Assembly (NCBI GenBank): GCA_027924585.1
Contig: BSBM01002086.1
Coordinates: 496,001 to 560,000 of the forward strand
Reading direction: 5' to 3'
Origin: Larix kaempferi
Lineage: Eukaryota > Streptophyta > Pinopsida > Pinales > Pinaceae
Length of the DNA stretch: 64,000 bases
This document shows positions 34,004 to 43,530 of this stretch, piece after piece (position 1 is the first letter of the stretch; every line of letters starts with the position of its first letter). Below the pieces are notes generated by a model, which saw only the letters and a list, made by a program, of their open reading frames with translations, was not told the origin of the DNA and did no database searches. The position numbers and the translations under genes are program-made.

Positions 34004-35345
34004 TTATTGAATGAAATAATCCAAGTATGGAGTTCTGTCGACATTCCATGGTTCTCTACTCGCCTTCCATGCTTTCGCAAATTCCTCTTCGTTTTCATAC
34101 TTTGTCTTTACCGACTCTATTCCTGTCGCCTGAACTGTTGTCGTGTTCAGTAATGCAACTCTTTGACTCATCGCGTTGGCAACCTTGTTCGACTTGCTCG
34201 ACTTATGTCGCAACATGAAGGTATATCCCTGCAGGAACTCAACCCACTTCATGTGCCACTGGTTCAAATTCGACTGCGTGTTCAAGTACCTCAGTGCTTG
34301 GTGAAATGTGTACAACATGAATTCCTTGGGAAACAAATAATGCCTCCACTTATTCAACGCTTGGACAATAACATAGAACTCCTGGTCGTAGACCAAATAT
34401 TTCCACTTCGTTTCATCCAACTTCTCACTGAAGAATGCAATTGGTCGGCCCTCCTATATCAACACTGCTCCAATTTCCATTCCACTCACGTCGCAGTCAA
34501 CTTGGAAAACTTTGTTGAAATCTAGGAGTGCTAACACTGGGCTCTCAGTCACCTTCTGCTTCAACTTGTCGAAAGATCTCTGGGAAGCTTCTGTCCACTT
34601 GAATTCCCCTTTCTTCATGCTCTCTGTCAACGATGCACATATCCGACTGAATCTTTTGATGGAATTCCTGTAGAAACTAGCAAGTCCATAGAAACTTTTC
34701 CCTCTTGTCGTGCTTGTCGGTTCTGGCCACTCCAAGATATCCTTTACCTTCTCTGGGTACATCACTAACCCTTTACCTGAGATTACAAATCCAAAGTACA
34801 CCAGTTCTTCCTTCATGAAGAAACATTTTTGCAGGATCACCATCAACTTCTCTTCCTGGATCTTCTGCAATACTTGTCGAATATGCTCCAAGTGTTCGAC
34901 CTTGGTTCGACTAAATATCAGGATGTCGTCTAGATACACTACGATGAACTTTCCCAAGAATGGTGTCAGTACTTCATTCATCAACCTCATGAATGTATTG
35001 GGTGCATTAGTCAACCTGAATGGCATGACTAACAACTCATACAGTCCTTCTTTCTTCTTGAAGGGTGTCTTCCACTCATCGCCCTCTTTGACCCTAATCT
35101 GGTGATAACAACTTTTCAGGTCGATCTTCGTGAAGTACCTCGCTCCACTCAAGCAGTCCATCAAGTCGTCCATTCTTAGCAATGGAAATCGGTACTTTAT
35201 CGTGATCTTGTTGATGGCTTGGGAGTCTGTACACATCCCCCAATATCCACCCTTCTTTGGTGCTAGTACAGCTGGTACTGCACACAGGCTCAGACTCTCT
35301 CTGATCAATCCTCTATCCAACAACTCTTGGACTTATCGATTGAGT
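34004..35345 (-). pseudogene. F reverse transcriptase and RNase H
   Basis: RT (34454-35323) shows [37 protein letters not shown] and [11 protein letters not shown], followed by the thumb (LEWPEPTS) and an RNase H start VDCDVSG. RNase H continues at 34004-34420 with DQEFYVIVQAL, HQALRYL and SNKVANAMSQR after an in-frame break near 34451-34454. The usual ALSR box reads AMSQR, so the last RNase H Asp region is weakened. Confidence 0.87.
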
Positions 35346-35369
35346 TCTTGACCTTCTACCCGAGTCATT

Positions 35370-36028
35370 CTATGTGGTGCCTTGTTTGGAAAACTTGATC
35401 ATGGAATCAAATTGATATGATGGGATATGCTTATCATCGGTGGCAATCCCCTTGGTGCCTCGTCGACTGCTATGCTCCGAAATGCGTCGAGAATCTCTTC
35501 GAATTCGACCAGAATCTTCTCCATTGTCGACCTTTCGACATATGGTCCTTTCAGAATGATGGCAGAACATCTTGACTGTTTCTCCTACTCCGCGAGGAAT
35601 TCCTTGGTTGAGCACATCAACACTTGCTCCTCCCAATAATTGCTTTCGCCCTGTTTGCAGTTGGCGTTATCCTCCTGCTTTGGCTTCAACATCTTCCGCG
35701 TGCCATTCTTCCACACTGTGATTGTGTTGGCTTGACCATCATAGATAATTTTTCGACCATATTTCCATGGTCTTCCTAACAATAGATGGCATGCGTCCAT
35801 TGAGATTATGTCGCACAGTACACTATCTTCAAGCTTCCCAACCTTGAAGTTAATCAAGGATTGTCTGGTTACCTTCACATGGTGAGCTTTCTGTAACCAG
35901 GATATATTGTACAGATTTGGGTGTTCTCTACATCTCAAACCCAACTTGTCGATGACCTCCATTGACAATAAATTCTCCGTGGTGCCACCATCGACTATGG
36001 TCTTGCAATACCTGTCCCTAATCAACAC
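35370..36028 (-). pseudogene. F protease region
   Basis: The motif TIVDGGTTENLLS (expected D-S/T-G, here D-G-G) and CHLLLGRPWKY mark a retropepsin of the type that ends in LLGRPW. After 35585 the frame shifts to a linker (35370-35636) that leads into RT. Confidence 0.78.
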
Positions 36029-36274
36029 TCTATTCCGAAAGATATCCTTTCGCTATGCTGACTCCTTTTCGTCATGTCAGTCATCTTATTTCGACCTCAT
36101 CTTCGACCATCCTCCCTATTGTCAGATATCGAATCCGTATTTTCGTCGCACTGGTCATCTCATTGACCTATGGGTTTCGACTCGTCTCCCACATGTATAT
36201 TTTCCAGGAATTCATAAGCTTTGTGTCCTACTCCCCGACACTTATAACATAATACAACTGGTCTGTCAGCTCCT
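36029..36274 (-). pseudogene. End of F gag with a damaged knuckle
   Basis: The - strand shows CYKCRGVGHKAYEF near 36200-36250, a CX2CX4HX4C knuckle whose last Cys is Phe. The gag core should lie beyond the X2 insertion at 36275. Confidence 0.6.
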
Positions 36275-36773
36275 TGTTGAAATATTGTAACTTCAAAGAA
36301 TATTATATTTGTATTTTATTATTTTGGAGATGGTACATTCCTCCATGGTGACCCTATTATATATCCATAGATGTTTATTCCTCCGAGAGAGTGTGGTAAC
36401 TAGGGTTATTAGATCTCCCATGTGAGGTCGGCCCTGAGTTTATTATTTGGGGGTTATTAGACTCTCTTGGGAGAGGTCGGCCCCATTAGGGTAAAAATTC
36501 AGTCGAGAAACAAGTATAAGTAGAGGAGGTTGTTCCTCACTTATCTCATTCATTCATCCACTTGGGAGTAGCGCACAAGTGAGAGAGAGGTATGCATAGG
36601 AGGAGAATGAGCTCTAGTCTTGGACTACATCTTGTATTTGGTTGATTATCTATATTGAGGAAAGCTTTGTTGGGTTTTCTACCCCAATAGGGTTTCCCAG
36701 GGTAAATCTTTCTCTATCTTGTGATTGTGTTTCTTTCAGTGATCTTGCTAGTCAAATTAGGCTAAACTTAACA
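36275..36773 (+). repeat. 5' LTR of X2
   Basis: 499 bp, TGTTGAAATATTG to AAACTTAACA; the only complete 5' LTR of this family in the window. A TATAAGTA box lies near 36508. Confidence 0.93.
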
Positions 36774-36786
36774 TCATATCAGAGCT
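36774..36786 (+). promoter_or_regulatory. Primer binding site of X2 (initiator-Met type, degraded)
   Basis: TCATATCAGAGCT next to the LTR end, against TGGTATCAGAGC. Confidence 0.8.
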
Positions 36787-37250
36787 ATCCTAAATATGAT
36801 ATCTTTCACAAGGTGAAAATACCTCTCTCTCTTCCTCTGGTGAAAATTAGGGTTTCTTCAAAAGTTGGAATTTTTGGATTCTGATTGCATGGTTGTATAG
36901 CCCTCCTCAAAATCAAAGTTTTGAGCCCTGGATCGAGATTTTTGGTTGGGTAGAACTCCAGGAAAGTCAAACCCTAGTTTGACAAAAAGTGCAGAAAACT
37001 AGAAAACCAGAGAACCAGAAAAATTGTGCACCTGTGCACTAGTGAACCAAAAAAGCTGCGAACTTGTGCACCAGAAAACCAAAAAAGAGAAGACTAGAAA
37101 ACCAGAAATTCTGTTGCAAATCCGGAAGGTGAAAAGTTGAAGTTTCCAGAAGCAGAACACACCAGATCTCTCAAATCAATCAAGCATATCTCCTAGTAAG
37201 TGTTATTCTATCTCTTGAGAAACTTCAATCTCTGTAACCCCCTAAATAAG
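36787..37250 (+). other. Leader of X2 (noncoding)
   Basis: Same as the X1 leader at 21264-21718, including the AGAAAACCAGA-like repeats. Nothing else seen. Confidence 0.75.
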
Positions 37251-38586
37251 ATGGCTCCAAGCACTAAGCTTGAAGACAAGCTAGAGAGTATAGAAAATTT
37301 CCGAGCATGGAAATACATAATTGGTCTCATTCTTGCAGAGAATGATCTTGTCCAATATATTAAAGATGAGGTTGCAGAACCTAAAGAAGATGAATCCAAA
37401 GAGAAGTATAGGAAGGACTTGATTAGGGCAAAGAGAATCATTGTTGATTCTATTAAGGACCACTTGATTCCCCAAGTGGCATCCAAGAAGACTCCAAAGG
37501 AAATGTATGATCCCTAGGAAGAATGTATGAAGGAAGGAACATCAATAGAAAGATGAATCTGAGAGCTCAATTGAAGAGCACCAAGATGAATAAAGGAGAA
37601 TCCATTCAAGACTATTTCTCAAGGGTTTCCCAGCTCAAGGATCAACTAGATGCCATTGGAGATACCCTTGATGAAGATGAACTAGTCATGACTTCTCTAA
37701 ATGGTCTAACTAGACCTTGGGAGTCATTCATCCAAACTATGTGTGCAAGAAAAGAAAGTATGAAGTTTGATGTGGTATGGGAGGATTGCATTCAAGAAGA
37801 GGCTAGGGTAGCCAACAGAGAAGCCATGCTCAAGGAATATGACCAAGCTTTGGCCACTCACACTAGAAGAAGAAGGAGTCACTACAACTCCATGAAAAAT
37901 GGCCATAAGAAATCTCACCCCCCACAAAGATTTCAAAATAAGGAAGGAGTAAGCTCAGAAAGAGAGCTCTCCTCAGTTAAGTGTTATAGTTGTCACAAAC
38001 CAGGACACTTTGCTAGAAATTGTCCTTCAAAGAAGAAAAAGAATTTTCACAAAAGACATCATGCACATCTAGCAGAAGATGATAGTGAAGAAGAAGAAGA
38101 GGTGAGGCCTAAAAGGAAGACGGCCAAAGTAGAGGAAGAAGAAGATGCAGAAGAATATGTTCTATTCTCTGCACTCTTTGGGTCAGTAACACCTGGAGAA
38201 AACACATGGCTCATTTATAGTGGTCCTTCAAAGCACATGACAGGTCAAAAGAAGAATGTCTCAAGACTTGAAGAAAATACCTCCCTGCAGAAGGTATCTC
38301 TAGGAGATGACTATCAATATCCCATCAAGGAAATTGGTGAAGCAAGCTACAAGCTTGATTCTGGAACCCCATTGAAGATGAAAGAAATTTTATATGTACC
38401 AGGTTTGAAGAAGAATTTACTTTCAATCTCAACATTAGATAAGAAAGGCTATAGGGTTTCATTCATAGATGGACAAGTACTCATGTGGTCCAAAGGAAAA
38501 TCAATTGAGAATGCAATTGTTATTGGTGAAGTGGAAGGAGGTCTATACAAACTGAAGGGCCATCCAAAAGCTTCCCTTGTTCATGA
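37251..38586 (+). pseudogene. X2 gag, zinc knuckle, protease and pre-integrase start
   Basis: ATG at 37251 begins APSTKLEDKLESIENF. A small deletion near 37510 creates TAG at 37515-37517 and shifts frame; gag continues at 37523. The knuckle CYSCHKPGHFARNC (near 37985) is intact, followed by a Lys- and Glu-rich tail. The protease motif reads WLIYSGPSKHMTG, where X1 has LIDSGAS: the catalytic Asp is Tyr and Ala is Pro, so the protease is inactive. A one-base loss near 38590 shifts frame before integrase. Confidence 0.9.
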
Positions 38587-40395
38587 GCCACTAGCCCAAG
38601 TGAACTATGGCATAGAAGGCTTGCTCACATTAACTATAAATCACTACCTCATGCAAGCAAGGTAGTCATAGGACTACCAGACTTAAAGATTGACCATGAT
38701 GGCACTTGCAAAGGATGTGCAAAAGGGAAGAATGTCAAGAACCCATTTCCAAATAGTGATACAAAGAATAAGAGTACATTGGAATTGATTCACTCAGATG
38801 TATGTGGACCAATGCCATCGACATGCTTGAGTGGATATGAATACTACGTCACATTCATTGATGACTACTCAAGGAAGACTTGAATCTATTTTCTGAAGGG
38901 AAAAGATGAGGTTTTTGGAAAGTTCAAGGAATGCCAAGCCTTGATAGAAAACCATTAAGAAAAGAAGATTAAGATAATCAGGACAAATAATGGTGGAGAA
39001 TATACTTCAAAATATTTTGAAGTCTTTTGTAAGGAAGATGGAATCAAGAGGGAACTAACCACTCCCTACAATACCCAACAAAATGGTGTTGCGGAAAGAA
39101 AGAATGGAACCATTATGGAGGCAGTAAAGACAATGATACATGATTAAAACCTACCCATGTATATATGGGATGAAGGAGCCAGCACAACAATCTATGTGCA
39201 AAATAGACTATCTCATAGTGCTCTTGATTTCAAGACCCCAGAAGAAGTATTCACAGGGAAGAAGCCTGAGGTAAGTCACCTCAAGATATTTGGATGCCCA
39301 ATATACATTCACATTCCAAAAGAAAAGAGGACCAAGCTATATCCTTCTAGGAAGAAAGGAATATTTTTTGGATATTATGAAGCATCCAAAGCATTTAGAA
39401 TATACATCCCAGGATTCCATCATATGGAAATAAGTATGGATGTGACATTTGATGAAGAGGCAGCTCTCAAGAGATCTAGGAAGTGCCAACATGAAGAAGT
39501 ATATGAGGAAGAGGCACCTTCTAGAATCACAGAAGCTGCACCCACCCCTGAAGAGACAACTCCTGAAGACCATGACATGATGGAACCACAAGAACCCCCT
39601 GTCATAGAAATTTCAAGGAAGAGAAAGCCAACATGGGCAAGAGACATTATACTAGGAGCTGAAAAATATGGAGCTCTTGAAGGCTCCACTAGGGTGAGAA
39701 AGATACCAAATACATTCTCAAACTATGTGGCCTTGATGTGTGATCTTGTAGATCAAGTACCCACTAGTTATGAAGAAGCAGTTCATAAAAAGGAGAGGGT
39801 AGAAGCAATGACTGAGGAGTACTAGTCAATAATGAAGAATGATGTTTGGGATATAGTTCCCAAGACAAAGCACAAGAGTGTGGTATCCTCCAAAAGGATA
39901 TATAAGATAAAGCATGCTGCAGATGGAAGCATTGAAAAATATAAGGCTAGGTTTGTATCCAGAGGGTTCTCTCAGAAAGAGGGAATTGACTCTGAAGAAA
40001 CATTTGCACTAGTTGCAAGGTACACTTCCATTAGAACTATCATGGCACTTGCATCCATGATGAAGTGGAAATTACACCAAATGGATGTAAAGACAGCCTT
40101 CCTGAATGGTGTAATTGAGGAGGAAGTGTATATAGAACAACCTCAAGGATTTGAGGTGGAAGATGGAAAAACCCATGTGTGCAAATTGACAGTTTCTTGA
40201 CAAGCTTAGAATTTACCAAAAGTAAAGCTGATCCTAATCTTTATATCAAGGTTATGGATGAAGAACCTGTCATAGTGCTGCTATATGTGGATGATCTATT
40301 TCTAACAGGAAATGAGAAACAAATTATTGAATGCAAGAAGAAACTCTTTTTAGAGTTTGAGATGAAAGATCTCGGATTGATGCACTACTTCTTGG
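38587..40395 (+). pseudogene. X2 integrase and RT (truncated)
   Basis: Integrase landmarks are IHSDVCG, NNGGEY (X1 has TDNGGEY, so the second catalytic Asp is Asn here) and VAERKNGT. Stops near 38881, 38956 and 39145 lie in or next to the core. The C-terminal integrase region runs 39157-39825 to TAG where X1 has CAG. RT resumes at 39832 with GIDSEETFALVARYT and MDVKTAFLNG. About 57 bases are missing at 40190, removing the KQAPRAW segment. YVDDLFLTG survives before the cut at 40395. Confidence 0.9.
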
Positions 40396-40498
40396 TGTAA
40401 CATCCCGAAAATTTCACTAAAATTAAAATTTTTTGAAGTAGCATTAATTACTAAGAATGCTAATTGCGAAAATAAATGTTTGTTAACTACTTAACTAA
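40396..40498 (-). repeat. D array left LTR, outer fragment
   Basis: TGTAACATCCCGAAAATTT onward matches 57168-57270, up to a shared ACTAA where the sequence switches to the LTR of C. About 349 bp of D LTR (57271-57619 equivalents) are missing between this fragment and 49951. Confidence 0.88.
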
Positions 40499-41514
40499 AA
40501 ATGGTTGAAATTACCTCACTCTTGGCCCATTTGATGGTTATAACCCTTAGGAACATTTTTTCAGATCAAACCATCTCTTGAAAATCATCAGAAAACACTG
40601 TTTTTGGCCATTTTTCTCCCAAAACGCTAGTTTCCTATGCATAGAGTAGGGCATACTAGGGTGTGTGCACGACTCTTATTCCTATAGAGTAGTGCACACC
40701 TTGGAAAATATGCAACTCCACTTCAATAAAGTAGCACACACCTCAGAAATGCGCTAGTTTTCTTTAATAAAGTAGCGCACACCTTGAAAAATGCACTGGT
40801 TTGCAGTAGGAAGAGTAGGGCATTTTCCTGTACTATTCAAAATATCGAATTTTGGTTTAGTTGAGTTCATTGGGGAACCTCCTGATCGGTTATAACTACT
40901 TTTCCTCTCCTTCATTGAATATATAAGGAAGGTAGAAGGGCCATGTGAGGGGATCAAGCCTATAACAATGTTATGCTCGAGGAATGGAGACTCTCATCCC
41001 CCTCTCTTATGCCTTAGTTTTTGATAAACCCTAGCACAACTGATTAGAGGTTGGGATCCTTGGAGAACAGAAGCAAGAGACCTTGAATCTAGGTTTCGTG
41101 AAGTGCCAAGCTTGAAGGAAGGTATAACTTTGATGAACTTTCTTCATTCATTAATAAAGATCAGACATTCTTCCCTTTCCAAAGATGACCTATTTATGTG
41201 TGTCTTAGATTTGATTACTGTTTGATTATATTTTGATGTCTTATTATGTCATGGATATCAGTCTTATATATGTAGTCAAATGTAATTGAGAAAGGTATCA
41301 AGTTGTTTTGTAGGTGTGGGCATTGCGATACTGGATAGCATTGAGGAGCAAGGAAGGGAAAGCTTGGATCAACCTTCTTAATAATGTACTTACCTTTCTA
41401 ACCTTAAATATATTTGCTTACTAGTTGCACTTACATAGCATTTGTAGGTATATCTTTCATACTTGTAAGTTGGTAGTTTCTCCCTTGAACTATAGGTGCA
41501 TTTTCCTCACAACA
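40499..41514 (+). repeat. 5' LTR of element C, start deleted
   Basis: Matches 48889-49950. The first about 130 bp are lost together with D LTR sequence at an ACTAA microhomology. GTAGCGCACAC-type motifs occur at 40624-40830, AATAAA at 41153-41158, and the end reads CTCACAACA. Confidence 0.9.
40920..40926 (+). promoter_or_regulatory. TATA box in the 5' LTR of element C
   Basis: TATATAA, conserved in position in A, B and both LTRs of C. With AATAAA about 230 bp downstream it suggests a U3-R boundary shortly after 40945. Confidence 0.65.
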
Positions 41515-41517
41515 GAA

Positions 41518-41535
41518 TGGTGACTCCGCTGGGGA
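41518..41535 (+). promoter_or_regulatory. Primer binding site of element C (tRNA-Arg-like)
   Basis: TGGTGACTCCGCTGGGGA three bases after the LTR. It differs from the assumed TGGCGACTCCGCTGGGGA by a C-to-T change. Confidence 0.65.
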
Positions 41536-43530
41536 CAACCTAACTGCTTAGGGGTATCCAAGGTCATTTCTTTTGTTTTTTTAGAAGGTATTTGTTCAAT
41601 TTCTTGATTACAATCAGTTATTAGGCTTTGTTTGACCCTCCTTGGCTCTTATAGACCTTTCCTAGCCCTTTCAGACCCTGGTGGACCCAAGTTGGGGGGT
41701 TTTAACCTCATTTTTTTTACTTTTCCCACCTATGCACTACTGTTGTGAAGCACAGTAGCGCATTCCTCTATTATGGGCGCTAGTATGCCTCATACACAGT
41801 AGCGCACACATTCTGGGTTTGATTTTTTGGGTTGTGGACCCGGACCCAAATTTGGGGGTTGTGGCTGCATTTTTGGGGTCCCTGATGACCCTAGGTCTGA
41901 GTTAAACCTCTGTAAGTGGTCTCCTATCCTTGTACTACTCCTATGTTCATGATTTGGACCTGTTTTGATAAATTTGGGCTTGTTTGGAAAGTTTTGGGGC
42001 TTGTTGACCCAAGTTGGGGGGTTGTGGACCAGTTTGGTGTTTTGTACCCTAATTTGAGTCTGACTGAACCTGCTTGCTCCATTTCCACTGGATTTGAAAC
42101 TTATTGAGTCTACTTGACCTTATTTGTATCTATTTGAGTGAAATTTCTCTTTATATTGGTTTCTTATCCTCCCTTATGCTTTTAGTTTTCTTTTTGTAGT
42201 GAAAGCTCAAGTGTCTTCGCTCCTGCTCAAGACCTTGACTGCATTGTTTATGTGCAGGTCTGACTTTACCAAACCATACTTCTTTGTAGGTCATTTACTT
42301 TGTTTGGGTATAAAAGTAGTTTTCGTATGCTTTTCCCAATGGTTGGCATGCTTACATCAATAAGAATCTGAAATTCGTATTGGTAGCTTTTACTGTTTCA
42401 ATAAGGAAATATGAAAGTTCTTTGCTTTTACTTTGATGGTAGGTTAGTTTCAATTTCAATTTTGTTTCTTACCTTTGAAAAGCATAAAATTTTTTGATTT
42501 ATTTTCTGAATAGAGTACCTTGCAAGTGGCTTAGAGGATTTAAGAGTGCTTTGCATCAAAAAGAAGAAGTTTTCTTTTGCATACTTATTTTGTTTGAGTA
42601 GTTGCATTCTTAGGTTTTGAGTTTAGTTTTGTACATTTAGACTTTATTTTTTACCTTTTTTGCATTCGAAAGACTAAAAATTGCATTTGCACACACATTC
42701 TAGATCATATCTTTAAGACTTGCATTGAAAAGAAAAGATTTGTTTAGTGGTGAACATTTCATTTCAGTATTCTATCTCTGTTATAACCACTCTCACACAC
42801 CCACTACCTTTTTGAGTAAGCAAGTAACCTTTAAAATGAACCCTAATAAAATGTACTAGTAACATTTTCTTTTCTAGGTTACACTTTTCACCAACTAGTC
42901 TTGGTTAGGATCTTGGGTTTAAAACACCTTAAACCACCCAAGATCACACATTATGCAAAAATCGTAGTTTGAATATCGCAGGTAAACCCACCTCATTCAA
43001 AGCTTGCCTGGGATCTATGCAGAAGGTCTTGTGAGATTAGATTGTTTGGAATAAACCTCCTACTTTCTGTTTCGAGCATATACCAGGATTGGATCGCGTT
43101 TGGGGACTCTTTTGAGTTTCGGGCTCAGTTACCCTACCCACGCCTTCTGATTTGACTAGAGACTGTTCCCCCAGGAGTTTTCAGTGTGGTGGTATCCTTA
43201 GTATCTGACCATAGGATCATACACAGGTGACGACGGAGGGTTATATTTGCTGTACCTAGGACAGATGTGGGAGGAAATCCCTTGCAAGTCTTTGGGAGGG
43301 CAGTTGGGTGATTCTAGCGCTTGCACCCTTAGTCATTGTATTGTGGACCCAGGGTAACTGTTCTTCATCCTTCGTTGATCCATTCTGGGCCCTCATCATC
43401 CCAGACTCTTCTCCGGAAGGCATCTATTTTCCTGGTTTGATTTACCTAGGACTTTTTTTAGTGGTGTGCTCTTTGTGCTACTTGTCTTAGTTTGCCTTAG
43501 AGAACTTCTTGCTCATTTGAGCAGGAAACT
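41536..43530 (+). other. Leader of element C (noncoding, 2 kb)
   Basis: Uninterrupted form of the family leader. GCGCTACTG-type motifs in both directions occur at 41732-41810. The site matching the copia1 insertion in A is near 43085. Two short frames (41916-42107 and 43308-43490) have counterparts in A but keep no stop-free length in B, so I do not call genes. Confidence 0.78.

Larger units (their letters stand above)
33347..36274 (-). mobile_element. Element F: Ty3/gypsy fragment between X1 and X2
   Basis: A 2.9-kb internal piece of a gypsy element in the - direction. From right to left it holds the end of gag with a knuckle, protease, RT, RNase H and the start of integrase. It is cut by X1 on the left and X2 on the right, so the rest of F is expected outside both copia elements. 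Its RT ([21 protein letters not shown]-type motifs) is not closely related to E or D. It is the oldest layer I can see here. Confidence 0.88.
36275..40395 (+). mobile_element. Element X2: Ty1/copia element, cut by the D array
   Basis: A relative of X1 in the same direction. 5' LTR, primer site, leader, gag, protease, integrase and part of RT are present. It ends at 40395 where a D-type LTR begins (TGTAACATCCCG). The rest of X2 is expected beyond the right end of the D array, outside the window. It carries its own set of inactivating changes. Confidence 0.92.

Noticed and set aside
36029-36274. Host zinc-finger gene
   Set aside because: The CYKC...H motif is a single retroviral-type knuckle directly upstream of a gypsy protease, so it is the end of F gag.
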